From: Planctomycetota bacterium
Lineage (GTDB): Bacteria > Planctomycetota > UBA1135 > UBA2386
DNA: 64,000 nucleotides
NCBI GenBank assembly: GCA_016795295.1
Contig: JAEUHP010000008.1
Coordinates: 1-64,000 of the forward strand
Reading direction: 5' to 3'
Shown here: positions 28,016 to 39,164 of the stretch, in pieces
Layout of the letters: each line of letters begins with the position of its first letter
How positions within the stretch are numbered: the first letter of the stretch is position 1
Made by a program: the position numbers and the translations under genes
The notes under the pieces: generated by a model
What the model saw: only the letters and a program-made list of their open reading frames with translations
The model's database searches: none
What the model was told of the DNA's origin: nothing

Positions 28016-29164
28016 TCACGAGAAGTACTCCTTCACCTTCTCGAAGATCGTCTTCTTCGCCGCCTTCTTGCCCTTCTTGCCGCCGCCGTCGAGTTCGTCG
28101 AACTTGTGCAGCAGCTCTTCCTGTTCGGGCGAGATCTTCTTCGGCACGTCGACCTGCACCAGGACCACCAGGTTGCCGCGGCCATAGCCGTCGCGGCGCG
28201 GCAGCCCGTGGTTGCGCACGCGCAGCTTCTCTCCGGGCTGCGTGCCCGCGGGAATCGCCATGGCCACCGTGTCGCCGGAGATGGTCGGGATCTCGATGTC
28301 GTCGCCGAGCACCGCCTGGCGGAAGCTGATGCGGGTCTGCATCACCAGGTCGTCGCCGAAGCGGGTGAACACGTCGTGTTCCTTGACGTGCAGCACGACC
28401 ACCAGGTCCCCCGGCGGACCGCCGCCCTCGCCGGGTTCGCCCTGGCCGGGGATGCGCTCGGCGTGGCCCGATTCGATGCCGGGCGGGATGGTGATGTGCA
28501 CGGGGGCGGGCTTGCTGATGGCGCCGCGGCCGTGGCACTTGCCGCACGGCTCCTCGATGGTCTCGCCGCGCCCTTGGCAGTGCGGGCAGGTCTGGCGCAG
28601 TTGGAAGAAGCCCTGAGAACGCACCACTTCGCCGTGACCCTGGCAGGTGCCGCAGCGCTTCTTCTTGGTGCCGGGTTTGGCGCCGCTGCCGCTGCAGGTG
28701 CCGCACGGCTCGGCGCGCTTCAATTCGATGGTGCGTTTGCTGCCGCTGGCGACCTCTTCGAGCGTGAGCTCGAGGTCGACCTTCAGCGAGGTGCCGCGCC
28801 GCCCGCGGCCGCGCCGGCCCCCGCCGCCCCCGCCGCCGAAGAACTGTTCGAAGAAGCCACCTGCCCCGCCGAACAGATCGCCGAACGCGGCGAACACGTC
28901 CTCGGCGTTGGCGAAGCCCTGGCCGCCGCCTTGCCCGTCGACGCCGGCATGGCCGAACTGGTCGTAGCGCTGGCGCTTCTGCGCATCGCTGAGCACGGCG
29001 TAGGCTTCGGCAGCTTCCTTGAAGCGCCGCTCGGCCTCCGCGTTGCCCGGGTTGCGGTCCGGATGGTTCTCGAGGGCCAACTTGCGGTAGGCCTTCTTGA
29101 TCGTGTCCTCGTCGGCCTTGCGGTCGACGCCGAGCACCTCGTAGTAGTCGCGCTTCTGGGACAT
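28016..29164 (-). CDS. dnaJ: chaperone DnaJ
   Basis: Hsp40 partner of DnaK. The 382-residue protein has a J domain ([20 protein letters not shown] with HPD in [10 protein letters not shown]), a Gly/Phe-rich linker with a run of nine glycines (FFGGGGGGG), four zinc-binding CxxCxGxG repeats ([32 protein letters not shown]) and the peptide-binding C-terminal domains. ATG 29164 is chosen because it gives [12 protein letters not shown]; the frame is open further upstream but the extra 40 residues are unrelated. There is no ribosome site on this strand. Confidence 0.96.
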   Translation of the reverse strand: MSQKRDYYEVLGVDRKADEDTIKKAYRKLALENHPDRNPGNAEAERRFKEAAEAYAVLSDAQKRQRYDQFGHAGVDGQGGGQGFANAEDVFAAFGDLFGGAGGFFEQFFGGGGGGGRRGRGRRGTSLKVDLELTLEEVASGSKRTIELKRAEPCGTCSGSGAKPGTKKKRCGTCQGHGEVVRSQGFFQLRQTCPHCQGRGETIEEPCGKCHGRGAISKPAPVHITIPPGIESGHAERIPGQGEPGEGGGPPGDLVVVLHVKEHDVFTRFGDDLVMQTRISFRQAVLGDDIEIPTISGDTVAMAIPAGTQPGEKLRVRNHGLPRRDGYGRGNLVVLVQVDVPKKISPEQEELLHKFDELDGGGKKGKKAAKKTIFEKVKEYFS

Positions 29165-29270
29165 GCGATCAGGAGGGTACGATCCGGAGGCCAATTGCCG
29201 TTGGCACCGGCGGTTCCAAGCTATCGGCAGCCAACCGCCACGGCTGGAGCCACGCAGTTTCGCCCTTGGG

Positions 29271-29316
29271 CTTGGACTGCCCATGGCCTTGGACTGCCCT
29301 TGGCCTTGGACTGCCC
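29271..29316 (-). repeat. three 17-bp-period copies of CTTGGACTGCCC
   Basis: CTTGGACTGCCC occurs at 29271-29282, 29288-29299 and 29305-29316, separated by ATGGC or TTGGC. The array lies between groL and dnaJ. The core TGGACTGC recurs in another intergenic array at 37094-37138. Confidence 0.8.
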
Positions 29317-29320
29317 AAAC

Positions 29321-29357
29321 GGCTGGTAGAAAGCGGCTTCAGCCGCTTTCACCAGCC
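29321..29357 (-). promoter_or_regulatory. long hairpin in the groL-dnaJ gap
   Basis: GGCTGGT (29321-29327) pairs with ACCAGCC (29351-29357), and after one unpaired A, GAAAGCGGC (29329-29337) pairs with GCCGCTTTC (29342-29350) around TTCA: 16 pairs with a single bulge. On the minus strand it lies downstream of groL and about 160 nt before dnaJ, so it could end groL transcription or protect the mRNA. Confidence 0.55.
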
Positions 29358-29429
29358 GCCCCTCGCCGCACGGCCGCATTGGCTGGCTTGCTTCGCCCAT
29401 GTCGTTTCCGGCCGTGCTGCGGGACAACT

Positions 29430-29470
29430 CACGAGCTGAAGAACCGGCTCCGCCGGTTCTTCAGCTCGTG
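29430..29470 (-). terminator. 19-bp perfect hairpin built from the groL 3' end
   Basis: CACGAGCTGAAGAACCGGC (29430-29448) pairs perfectly with 29452-29470 around the loop TCC. The 14-nt segment TTCTTCAGCTCGTG that forms the outer right arm is present again at 29471-29484, where it encodes the last codons and TGA of groL read on the minus strand. The hairpin starts 4 nt past that stop. No T tract follows, so it may act as an RNA-stabilising or rho-dependent element as much as a terminator. Confidence 0.6.
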
Positions 29471-29474
29471 TTCT

Positions 29475-31085
29475 TCAGCTCGTGCTGCCTTCGACCGCCT
29501 TGTGGTCGTCCTTCAGCGAGGTGACCATGGTGTTGGTGGTCAGCATCAGGCCGGCGATGCTCGCGGCGTTCTGCAGCGCGCTGCGCACGACCTTGGTCGG
29601 ATCGACGATGCCGGCCTTCCACATGTCGACCCATTCGCCGGTCAGCGCGTTGAAGCCTTCGTTGGCCTTGCGCGACAGCGCTTCGTCGACCACCACCGAG
29701 CCGTCTTCGCCGGCGTTCTCGGCGATCTGGCGCATCGGCGCCTCGCAGGCGCGCTTCACGATTTCGATGCCGAACTGCTGGTCGCCCTTGCTCTTCATGG
29801 TGTCGAGCACCTTGCTGGCGCGCAGCAGGGCCACGCCGCCACCGGGCACGATGCCCTCTTCGACGGCGGCGCGGGTGGCGTTCAGCGCGTCTTCGATGCG
29901 CTGCTTCTTCTGCTTCATGTCGGCTTCGGTCATCGCGCCGGCGCGCAGGATCGCCACGCCGCCGGTCAGCTTGGCCAGACGCTCCTGCAGCTTCTCGCGG
30001 TCGTAGTCGGAAGTGGTCTTCTCGATCTGCGCCCGGATGCTGTCGGCGCGGGCCGTGATCTCGGCCTTCTTGCCGGCGCCACCGATGATGGTGGTCGCAT
30101 CCTTGCCGATGCGGAGCTTCTGCGCGGTGCCGAGGTGCTCCAGCGTGACGTTCTCCAGCTTGATGCCGAGGTCCTCGCTGATGCACTGACCACCGGTCAG
30201 GATCGCCAGGTCCTGCAGGATCGCCTTGCGGCGGTCGCCGAAGCCCGGGGCCTTGACGGCGCAGACGTTCAGCACGCCCTTCAGGCGGTTCACCACCAGG
30301 GCCGCGAGCGCTTCGGACTCGACGTCCTCGGCGACGATCACCAGCGGCTTGCCGGCGCGGGAGACGGCTTCGAGCAGCGGGATCATCTCGCGCACGTTCG
30401 AGATCTTCTTCTCGTGCACGAGGATCAGCGCGTTCTCGTAGCTGGCCTCCATGGTCTTCGGGTCGGTGATGAAGTACGGCGAGATGTAGCCCTTGTCGAA
30501 CTGCATGCCGTCGACGTGCTCCAGCTCGGTTTGGGCACCCTTGCCCTCCTCGACCGTGACCACGCCTTCCTTGCCGACCTTGAGCATCGCGTCGGCGAGC
30601 AGGTTGCCGAGCTCCTGGTCGTTGTTGGCCGAGATCGCGCCGACCTGGGCGATCTCCTCGCGGCTCTTGTTGTCGATCTTCTTGGCCATGCCAGCGAGCT
30701 GCTCGACCACCTTGGCGACCGCCGCGTCGATGCCGGCGCGCAGGGCGTTGGGGTCGACGCCCGAGGTCAGGTAACGCTGGCCGGTGGTGACGATCGCTTC
30801 GGCGAGCACGGTGGCGGTGGTGGTGCCGTCGCCTGCCACGTCGTTGGTCTTGCTGGCGACTTCACGGACCAGCTTGGCGCCCATGTTCTCGAACGGGTCC
30901 TCGAGCTCGACCTCCTTGGCCACCGTGACGCCGTCCTTGGTCACCTGCGGACCGCCGAACGACTTCTCGATGATGACGTTCTTGCCAGCGGGGCCGAGGG
31001 TGACCTTGACCGCCTTGGCGAGCTTCTTGACGCCTTCCACGGCCTTCCGGCGGGCGACGTCGTCGTACACGATCTGCTTGCCCAT
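29475..31085 (-). CDS. groL: chaperonin GroEL (copy next to groS)
   Basis: A 536-residue 60-kDa chaperonin. ATPase residues are present: [35 protein letters not shown], and Asp of [27 protein letters not shown] is normal. The C-terminus is [11 protein letters not shown] with no Gly-Gly-Met tail. The gene starts 4 nt after groS, the classic groS-groL order, so this is probably the general folding chaperonin. Its last codons are duplicated in the adjacent hairpin. Confidence 0.96.
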   Translation of the reverse strand: MGKQIVYDDVARRKAVEGVKKLAKAVKVTLGPAGKNVIIEKSFGGPQVTKDGVTVAKEVELEDPFENMGAKLVREVASKTNDVAGDGTTTATVLAEAIVTTGQRYLTSGVDPNALRAGIDAAVAKVVEQLAGMAKKIDNKSREEIAQVGAISANNDQELGNLLADAMLKVGKEGVVTVEEGKGAQTELEHVDGMQFDKGYISPYFITDPKTMEASYENALILVHEKKISNVREMIPLLEAVSRAGKPLVIVAEDVESEALAALVVNRLKGVLNVCAVKAPGFGDRRKAILQDLAILTGGQCISEDLGIKLENVTLEHLGTAQKLRIGKDATTIIGGAGKKAEITARADSIRAQIEKTTSDYDREKLQERLAKLTGGVAILRAGAMTEADMKQKKQRIEDALNATRAAVEEGIVPGGGVALLRASKVLDTMKSKGDQQFGIEIVKRACEAPMRQIAENAGEDGSVVVDEALSRKANEGFNALTGEWVDMWKAGIVDPTKVVRSALQNAASIAGLMLTTNTMVTSLKDDHKAVEGSTS

Positions 31086-31089
31086 CGGT

Positions 31090-31383
31090 TCAGCCCTCCA
31101 CCTTGGCCAGGATCTCGCTCTCGCGCAGGATCTTGTAGTCCTCGCCGTCGACCTTCACGTCGCTGCCGGCGTACTTGCCGAACAGCACGATGTCGCCCTT
31201 GGCGAGATCGATCTTGAGGCGCGCACCGTCCTTGCCGAGCTTGCCGGCACCGACGGCGGTGACCTTGCCGCGCTGGGGCTTTTCCTTGGCCGTGTCGGGC
31301 AACAGGATGCCGCCGGCGGTCTTCTCTTCGGCGTCGAGCACCTTCAGCACGACGCGATCGTCCAGGGGTCGCAGGGAAGCCAT
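31090..31383 (-). CDS. groS: co-chaperonin GroES
   Basis: The 97-residue lid of the chaperonin: [20 protein letters not shown], the mobile loop [24 protein letters not shown] and [18 protein letters not shown], all typical. It is flanked by two groL genes on the same strand and could serve both. GGAG lies 10 nt before the ATG. Confidence 0.97.
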   Translation of the reverse strand: MASLRPLDDRVVLKVLDAEEKTAGGILLPDTAKEKPQRGKVTAVGAGKLGKDGARLKIDLAKGDIVLFGKYAGSDVKVDGEDYKILRESEILAKVEG

Positions 31384-31439
31384 GTGTCTACTCCAATCGA
31401 ATGTGGGTTGTGGGAATGCGTGGGGGAATGCCTACGGGC

Positions 31440-33053
<1,614 letters not shown>

Positions 33054-33302
33054 CACAACCTCGGGGGGGAATCTGGATACGTTCGTAGTGGTGGCTGCCG
33101 AGCCTTGCTTCGCGGCGAAGCGAGGAGCGGCGTAGCAGCAACCGGTCGCAACCGGCTGCTCGGGCCGCGCGCAGAGCAAACCCGGTGCCGAGCCGCGGGC
33201 GGTCGTGGCAGAGGCCGGAGTGGAAGTTCGTAAGGCATCATGAATAAAACTCTTAGGATTTCCTCCGCGGTCGCGGGCGCGGGCTCCGGCGCGACCGCCG
33301 AG

Positions 33303-33357
33303 TGCCAGAATGGCAGGGTTGGTGGGGAGGCGCCCGGTGTGCTGTGCCATTCTGGCA
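33303..33357 (+). promoter_or_regulatory. 13-bp inverted repeat bracketing a ribosome binding site and start codon
   Basis: TGCCAGAATGGCA (33303-33315) and its exact complement TGCCATTCTGGCA (33345-33357) enclose GGGGAGG (33324-33330) and the GTG start at 33339. Each arm is itself a TGCCA-N3-TGGCA palindrome. In RNA the pair would place the ribosome site in a 29-nt loop; in DNA it could be a double operator for a dimeric repressor acting on the gap between the divergent groL and NPCBM genes. Confidence 0.6.
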
Positions 33358-34619
33358 TCGCCAAGCGCCTGCGCTCGGCCCGGTTTCTGGGGACGCACCT
33401 GCGGACGAACTGCCTCCTGGTGTTCGCGTGCTTGCTGGTGGGCGCACCGGCCCAGGCGCCAACCTTCGAGGTGGTGTTGCGCAGCGGGGAAGTGCTGCGC
33501 GCCACCGCGCCGGTCGGCAGCGCGCCGGTTTCCGGGGACTGGCCCGGGCCACTCGCGGTGGCCACGGCCGAAGGGGTGCGCCGGGTGGCCAGCGCCGAGG
33601 TGCTGGCGCTGCTGGGCTGCCCTGGGGCCGCGCTGGAGTTGCCGGTCGTCACTCTGGCCGGCGGCGAGCAGCTCTGTGGCAGTCTGGTCGGCGGCGATGC
33701 CCAGGGCGAACGCTTCACCGTGCACAGTCCAGCCCTGGGCCCGCAGTCGTTCCCGGTCGATCGTCTCGCGGCCCTGGCCGGGCCCGGTCCCGACCGCGAT
33801 CGGGTGGCGGCCTTGGTCCTGCCGCGTGGCGTCGACGAAGCCCTGGTGCGCCGCGTGCCGCTCGGCTTCGACTGGCTGTCCGGTACGCTGCATCGTTTTG
33901 GCAGCGAGGGCATTCGGTTCCAGACCAAGGGCGAAGACTCGCCGCGCTGGTTCGCAGTCGCCGACGTGCTCGGCCTGCGTCTCGGGGCGGCCGCAGCGCG
34001 CGCCACCCCGCCCGCAGCTTGGTTGTGCACGCGCACGGGGGATCGGCTCGGGGTGCAGGTCGAGGCCTTCGATGCGCGCGGCTTGCGTTGCCGCTTGGAG
34101 ACCGACGAGCAGGTGTTGGTGCACACGGGCGACGTGGCGAGTGTGGTGTTTCTCGGTGCGCACACCTTCGCCTCGGATCTGCAACCCAGCGAAGTGGCCG
34201 AGAGTGGCCACGACGGCGACGTGTTGTGGCCGTGGCGCCGCGACCAGGCCGCGACCGGCGGTTGGCTGGTGGCGGCCGGCCGCACCTACGCCAAAGGCCT
34301 GGGCGTGCACAGCCGGAGCCGTCTCGTGTTCCGTGCGCCGGCGGGCAGCGCCGCGTTCTGGACCCGCGTGGCCTTCGACGACAGTGCCGCGGCCCTCCCG
34401 GTGCAGGGCCGGGTCGACGTGCGGATCAGTGTCGACGGCAAGCTGCGCTTCGAACACCGCGACTTGCAGGTCGGCCGCGCGTTGCTCGATCCCGGCCTGC
34501 TGCCGGTGACCCCAGGAGCCACCGTGGCCCTCGAAGTCGAATGCGGCAAAGGCCGCGACTTGGGCGATCGGATCGATTGGTTGCTGCCGGTGTTCCTGCC
34601 GGCCGCGGAGTCGCGGTGA
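33339..34619 (+). CDS. exported NPCBM-domain protein
   Basis: I take GTG 33339, 8 nt after GGGGAGG, as the start; it gives a normal signal peptide ([19 protein letters not shown]). An ATG at 33240 in frame would add 33 residues without similarity. The 426-residue product ends in an NPCBM (novel putative carbohydrate-binding module) domain: [34 protein letters not shown] and [20 protein letters not shown]. The central part has repeated beta segments such as [14 protein letters not shown] and [12 protein letters not shown]. It probably binds glycans outside the cytoplasm. The stop overlaps the next gene (GTGA). Confidence 0.82.
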   Translation: MLCHSGIAKRLRSARFLGTHLRTNCLLVFACLLVGAPAQAPTFEVVLRSGEVLRATAPVGSAPVSGDWPGPLAVATAEGVRRVASAEVLALLGCPGAALELPVVTLAGGEQLCGSLVGGDAQGERFTVHSPALGPQSFPVDRLAALAGPGPDRDRVAALVLPRGVDEALVRRVPLGFDWLSGTLHRFGSEGIRFQTKGEDSPRWFAVADVLGLRLGAAAARATPPAAWLCTRTGDRLGVQVEAFDARGLRCRLETDEQVLVHTGDVASVVFLGAHTFASDLQPSEVAESGHDGDVLWPWRRDQAATGGWLVAAGRTYAKGLGVHSRSRLVFRAPAGSAAFWTRVAFDDSAAALPVQGRVDVRISVDGKLRFEHRDLQVGRALLDPGLLPVTPGATVALEVECGKGRDLGDRIDWLLPVFLPAAESR

Positions 34620-36994
34620 GCGAAACGCTGGCACTGACGGGGCTCGGCGTGGGGCTCGCGGGCCTCGGCGCATGGTGCCGCGGCGGCGGCGGGGCGGTGC
34701 GCTGGCTCGCGTTCGCTGTGGCGCTCGCGACCGCCGTGGTGGGGCTGTGGCGTTCGGCGCCGCAGTTCGTGCCCGAGGCGCGGCCGCCGGCCGTGGTGGT
34801 ACTCGGCAGTGCAGCTCCGGCAGGTGCTGCAACCAGCCACGATCCCGCTGCGTTGCTGCTGCGCGCTGCAGCCGGGGTCGGGCCGCGCAGCGAGGCCGTG
34901 GTGGTGCAGCTCGCCGGTGCCGGTCCAGGCGCCTGGCCGCGAGGGCCGTTCGGTGCCGCCGCCGAGTTGCGGGCGGAACCGCTGCCGTGGGCACCCGACC
35001 AGCTCACTGCCACCTTGGTGCGCCAGCCTTGGGCTGGCCGGCCCAACGAATTGTTGCTGCACCTGCCCGTGGCCGGCCCCTGGTCCGTGCACGTGCGCCT
35101 CGAACTGGCCGGCAGCGTGCTGCACGACGCCGCCGTGGCCCTGGCCGAACCGCGCCGGGCCGTGCCGTTCCTCACGGCCGCGCCGGGAACTCTGCTGGTG
35201 ACCCTCACCGTGGCGCTGCCGCAAGGCGAACTGGTGCGGCAGGGCCGCATCGAGGTGCTGCCACCGCCGGCGCTCCTGGTCGCCGAGCCCTCCGGGCACT
35301 GCGCGGCCGCGCTCGCGGCGCAGGGGTTCGCCGTGCGGTCGGTGCCACTCGACGGCCCGAACGCGCCGAGTGCCGCGGAACTCGCCGCGGCACCGGCCTT
35401 GGTGTTGGGGACGGCGGTGCCCGAGCCGTTCGCGGCCACCCTGTCGGCGGCGGTGGCGGACGGACTCGGCCTGTTCGCACTGGCGCCCAGCTTCGGGGCT
35501 CCCGGCTCGGCGGTGCGCGCCCTGCTGCCCCTGCTGCCGGCACCGCCGAACGGAACGGGACCGGGATCCGGTTCCGGACCGGGTGCCAACGCGCCGGCGG
35601 AGCCTCCGCCACCCCCCGTGCCTCCGCCCAGTTCGCCCCCGCCCCCGCCACCGTCCGACACGCCGCCGGACCCCGCCGCAGCCGGGCCGGTGGCCAAGGA
35701 GCCGATCGACGTCGACAAACACGCGATTGCGCTGGTGCTGGTGGTCGACCGCTCGGGCAGCATGGGCCAGGAGGTGGTCTCCGGGCGCAGCAAGATGAGC
35801 TATGCGAAGACCAGTGCCTGGCAGACCAGCCAGGCGCTGCTCGCCGACGACGCGGTGGCCGTGGTCACGTTCGGCAACAAGGGCGCGGGCCGGGTCGAGT
35901 TGCCGCTGACGTCGGCCCAGGACCAGCAGGCGATCCGCGCCGGCATCGAACGGCTCGGGCATGCGCGGGAGTTGACCTACTTGCTGAGCGGCCTGCAGGT
36001 GGCGCGCCAGCAGTTCGCCCAGAGCCGCGCCGCCGTCCAGCACGTGGTGGTGATCACCGACGGGGAGTTCGATCTCGACGAGCGGTTCGGCCTGCAGCGC
36101 GAGATCCGCCAGATGCGCCAGAGTGGCATCACCGTGTCGATCCTGTCGATCGTGCCGGCCGGCAGTGCCGACGAGTACCAGGGCATCGCCGCGGAGCTGG
36201 CCCGGCTCGGCGGCGGGCAGTTCCTGGCCGAGAGCGATGCAAGCCGAGTGCCGGTGTTCGTCAGCGCCGAAGTGACTCGCGCGCTGCAGCGGGTCGGCCG
36301 GCAGCCGCGCAGCGGCGCAGGCGGCGGGGCGCCCGAGCCATCCGCTGCACCGGAGGCGCCGCGCGACGGGCCGAAGCCCGAGCCGCCGGTCGACCCGCCA
36401 GCGCCGCCGCCCCCCGCCGTGCCGCCCCCCGCCCAGCCGCCGCAGCTGGTGCCCGTGCGCGCCATCGCCGACACGCCGCTGCTCGAGCCGGAACCTGCCG
36501 AATGGCCACCGCTCGGCGGTGCCGTGCCGGGGCGCGCGCCGCTCGATGCGCGGGTGCTGCTGGTCGCCGGCGCAGAGGGCTGGCCATTGCTCGCGTTCGG
36601 GCACCGCGGGCTCGGTCGGGTGGGGGCGTTCGCTGCGGACCTCGCGGGTGGCGACGGCCAGGCGTTCCGGCAGGAGGACCGGTTCCCGGCGCGCCTGGCC
36701 AAGTGGCTGCAGCATGTGCAGCGCGCCGATCCGCCGGCCACGGCGGAACTGCAACTCACGACCACGCTGCTGCCGGCGGCGCCGACGCCGGCCGCGGTGC
36801 TGGCGTGCGCTGCGCTGGCTGGGCAAGCGCCGAGCCTTCCGGGTGGGGGTGGGGAGGTGGGGGCTGCGCCACGGCCGGATTGGCGGCGCGCCGACGGTGG
36901 CGTGCCGGAGTGGGCGCCGCTGGTGGCGCTGGCGGCCATGCTGGTGCTCGCGGCCGGTGAATGGTGGGCGCGCCGACGGCTGCTGCTCGGCTGA
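34616..36994 (+). CDS. membrane protein with von Willebrand A domain and Pro-rich linkers (BatA-like)
   Basis: GTG 34616 overlaps the previous stop. The 792-residue protein begins with two hydrophobic helices, then a beta-rich and amidotransferase-like part (about 50-300), a proline-rich linker ([18 protein letters not shown], about 325-350), a VWA domain with the MIDAS motif [10 protein letters not shown] near 376 and [10 protein letters not shown], a second Pro-rich linker, a short domain with [20 protein letters not shown], and a final helix [18 protein letters not shown]. The layout resembles planctomycete BatA/large VWA membrane proteins. It probably binds a ligand or partner through a metal ion in the periplasm. 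Confidence 0.82.
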   Translation: MSETLALTGLGVGLAGLGAWCRGGGGAVRWLAFAVALATAVVGLWRSAPQFVPEARPPAVVVLGSAAPAGAATSHDPAALLLRAAAGVGPRSEAVVVQLAGAGPGAWPRGPFGAAAELRAEPLPWAPDQLTATLVRQPWAGRPNELLLHLPVAGPWSVHVRLELAGSVLHDAAVALAEPRRAVPFLTAAPGTLLVTLTVALPQGELVRQGRIEVLPPPALLVAEPSGHCAAALAAQGFAVRSVPLDGPNAPSAAELAAAPALVLGTAVPEPFAATLSAAVADGLGLFALAPSFGAPGSAVRALLPLLPAPPNGTGPGSGSGPGANAPAEPPPPPVPPPSSPPPPPPSDTPPDPAAAGPVAKEPIDVDKHAIALVLVVDRSGSMGQEVVSGRSKMSYAKTSAWQTSQALLADDAVAVVTFGNKGAGRVELPLTSAQDQQAIRAGIERLGHARELTYLLSGLQVARQQFAQSRAAVQHVVVITDGEFDLDERFGLQREIRQMRQSGITVSILSIVPAGSADEYQGIAAELARLGGGQFLAESDASRVPVFVSAEVTRALQRVGRQPRSGAGGGAPEPSAAPEAPRDGPKPEPPVDPPAPPPPAVPPPAQPPQLVPVRAIADTPLLEPEPAEWPPLGGAVPGRAPLDARVLLVAGAEGWPLLAFGHRGLGRVGAFAADLAGGDGQAFRQEDRFPARLAKWLQHVQRADPPATAELQLTTTLLPAAPTPAAVLACAALAGQAPSLPGGGGEVGAAPRPDWRRADGGVPEWAPLVALAAMLVLAAGEWWARRRLLLG

Positions 36995-37020
36995 GCTGGC
37001 CAGATCGGCAGCCACACCGG

Positions 37021-37138
37021 CCCTGCAGCCACACTTGGGCCCTGCAGCCACACTTGCCGGGGCGTTTCTGCGCACCGGCCCCCGGTGGCTAGGTCTTCTG
37101 GACTGCTCGTCTTCTGGACTGCCTCGTCTCCTGGACTG
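37021..37138 (-). repeat. short intergenic repeats next to the tRNA
   Basis: Two exact copies of CCCTGCAGCCACACTTG (37021-37037, 37040-37056) are followed by three copies of TCTTCTGGACTG (37094-37105, 37110-37121 and the variant TCTCCTGGACTG at 37127-37138). The last copy overlaps the 3' CCA of the tRNA gene. The TGGACTGC core also forms the array at 29271-29316. Confidence 0.75.
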
Positions 37139-37213
37139 GTACGCCCGACAGGAGTCGAACCTGTGACCCCCGCTTTAGGAAAGCGGTGCTCTATCCAACT
37201 GAGCTACGGGCGC
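37137..37213 (-). tRNA. tRNA-Arg(CCU)
   Basis: The minus strand folds as a complete tRNA with encoded CCA (37139-37137). Acceptor arm GCGCCCG pairs with CGGGCGT, the first pair being G-U; D arm GCTC/GAGC; anticodon stem CCGCT/AGCGG with loop TTCCTAA, giving anticodon CCT (reads AGG, Arg); T arm with the invariant GTTCGA. Length is 77 nt including CCA. It is isolated, between the VWA gene and sppA. Confidence 0.96.
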
Positions 37214-37327
37214 GTGGCTCCGTAGCCTAACCACGGCGCAGCCTCGCACCAAGTGACAGAATGGCGCCGCCAACGGCCACCTGCGGCCGCTCGGTCCCGT
37301 CCTCCATTCCCTCGCGCGCTCCGCTCC

Positions 37328-39154
37328 ATGTTGCAACGCATCCTCTCGCCGGTCTCTCCATCCCTCTTGGTTCTGGCCATGGTCGGTGCCGGCCTCGGTG
37401 CCCAGGATCCGCCCACGGCCGAGGTGGCGGGCAAGGCTCAGGCAGCCGCTGCGCCGGCCGCCGTGCGGGTCCCGTTCGTCAAGCCCGACGGGGTCTACGC
37501 CGACCTCGCCGAGATGGGCTTCGATCCGATGCGCCTCTTGACCGGCGGCAACAGTGCGCCGCCGAAGCCGTTCTACCCGCTGCTCGAGACCCTGGAGTCG
37601 CTGGCCAAAGTGCCGGAGCCCCAGGTCCTGCTCGACCTGTCCGGCACGGTTGGCCTCAACCTGCCGCAGTTGCGCGAGGTCGAGCGGGCCCTCAGCGCCG
37701 TGCGTGCGGCTGGCAAGCAGATCGTCTGCTACCTGGAGAACGGCACGCCGACCAGCTACCAGCTCGCCGCGCTCTGCGACACCATCCTGCTGGCCGACAT
37801 GGGCGGTCTCGACCTGCGCTCGCCGGCGATGACGGTGACGCACCTGAAGGACGCACTCGACTTGGTCGGTGTGCAGGCGGAAGTGACCCGGGTCGGCGCC
37901 TTCAAGGGCGCGGTCGAACCCTACCTGCTGCCCGAGATGTCCCAGCACCTGCGGCAGCACTACCAGGCGATGCTCGCCAGCATGAACGAGGACCTGGTGC
38001 GCCGCATCGCCAGTGGCCGCAAGCTGGCGCCGAGCCGCGTGCGGGAACTGCAGGGGCAGCGGCTGGTGCTGGCCAAGGAGGCGTTGGCCGCCGGCCTGGT
38101 CGATGCGCTGGTGCCGTGGACCGGGGCCAAGCGCGCCCTCGCCGTGTTCCGCGGTGGCGACGGCTTCGAACTGCACGACCAGGCGCCGAAGAAGAAGGCG
38201 CAGAACCGCGACCTGATGTCGCTGTTCACCAACCTGCTCAAGGCCAAGAAGGAAGAGGCGATCGAGGATCCGGTGCTGGTGGTCTTGCACCTGGCTGGCG
38301 AGATCGTGGACGGCGATCAGCCGAACGCCGGCAGCATGGTCAGTGGGCCCTCGTGCAAACTGATCGACGAACTCGCCGCCAACCAGCACGTGAAGGGCGT
38401 GGTGGTGCGCATCAACTCGCCAGGTGGCTCGGCGACCGCCAGTGAAGCGATCCGCCAGGCGCTGCTGCGGCTCGCCGCGGTGAAGCCGGTGGCGTTCTCG
38501 ATGGGCGAACTCGCCGCGTCGGGTGGCTACTGGATCACCGCGATCGGCCGGCCGATCTTCGCCGAGGCGACCACCCTGACCGGCTCGATCGGCGTGTTCG
38601 GCATGCGTTTTCAGACCGGCGCCCTGATGCGGCGTCTCGGCGTGCGCAGTGAAGTGGTGGCCCTCGACGACGGCCCGTTGTTCGACCAGAGCGACCGGCC
38701 GTGGTCCGACGAGGCCCGCGCCCGCATGCAGACGATGGTCGACGACGTCTACGCGCGGTTCCTCGCGCAGGTGGCGAGTTCGCGCGGCACCACGGTGGCG
38801 GCGATCGACGCGGTGGCGGGTGGGCGGGTGTGGTCTGGGGCCCAGGCGAAGGAGCGCGGGCTGGTCGACCATCTGGGCGGTGTCGGCGATGCGGTGGCCT
38901 TCCTGCGCCGCGAAGCACAGTTGGGTGCCGAGGTCGAACTGGAGCACCGGCCGGAGCCGAAGAACTTCGCCGATTCGCTGTTCAGTTCGATGTTCGAGAG
39001 CCGGGTGCGGGCGCTCGGCGCCACCGAGGCCCTGCGCCTCCTGTGCGCCGAGGCGCCGTGCGGCGAGGTGTTCGCGGTGCTGCAGCAGGCATTGGCCGAC
39101 GACGGTCGGCCGCGCCTCTACGCGCAGCTGCCGATGGGGCTGCGGGTGCGCTGA
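37328..39154 (+). CDS. sppA: signal peptide peptidase SppA, 67K type
   Basis: Membrane-bound serine peptidase that digests cleaved signal peptides. ATG 37328 starts a signal anchor (LSPVSPSLLVLAMVGAGLGAQ); an in-frame GTG 25 codons upstream adds an Arg/Pro-rich stretch and is rejected. The 608-residue product has both halves of the long form: the N-terminal general-base Lys in VGAFKGAVEPYL near 193, and the C-terminal nucleophile Ser in FSMGELAASGGYWITAIG near 398 followed by LTGSIGVFGMRF. Confidence 0.92.
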   Translation: MLQRILSPVSPSLLVLAMVGAGLGAQDPPTAEVAGKAQAAAAPAAVRVPFVKPDGVYADLAEMGFDPMRLLTGGNSAPPKPFYPLLETLESLAKVPEPQVLLDLSGTVGLNLPQLREVERALSAVRAAGKQIVCYLENGTPTSYQLAALCDTILLADMGGLDLRSPAMTVTHLKDALDLVGVQAEVTRVGAFKGAVEPYLLPEMSQHLRQHYQAMLASMNEDLVRRIASGRKLAPSRVRELQGQRLVLAKEALAAGLVDALVPWTGAKRALAVFRGGDGFELHDQAPKKKAQNRDLMSLFTNLLKAKKEEAIEDPVLVVLHLAGEIVDGDQPNAGSMVSGPSCKLIDELAANQHVKGVVVRINSPGGSATASEAIRQALLRLAAVKPVAFSMGELAASGGYWITAIGRPIFAEATTLTGSIGVFGMRFQTGALMRRLGVRSEVVALDDGPLFDQSDRPWSDEARARMQTMVDDVYARFLAQVASSRGTTVAAIDAVAGGRVWSGAQAKERGLVDHLGGVGDAVAFLRREAQLGAEVELEHRPEPKNFADSLFSSMFESRVRALGATEALRLLCAEAPCGEVFAVLQQALADDGRPRLYAQLPMGLRVR

Positions 39155-39164
39155 GGCACGGCGG

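Noticed and set aside
33054-33302. CIRCE/HrcA operator before the chaperone genes
   Set aside because: I looked for TTAGCACTC-N9-GAGTGCTAA and its complement here and at 31384-31439; neither is present.
34286-37075. Minus-strand frame of 929 codons opposite the VWA gene
   Set aside because: No family resemblance; the plus strand has the MIDAS motif and membrane helices in the right order.
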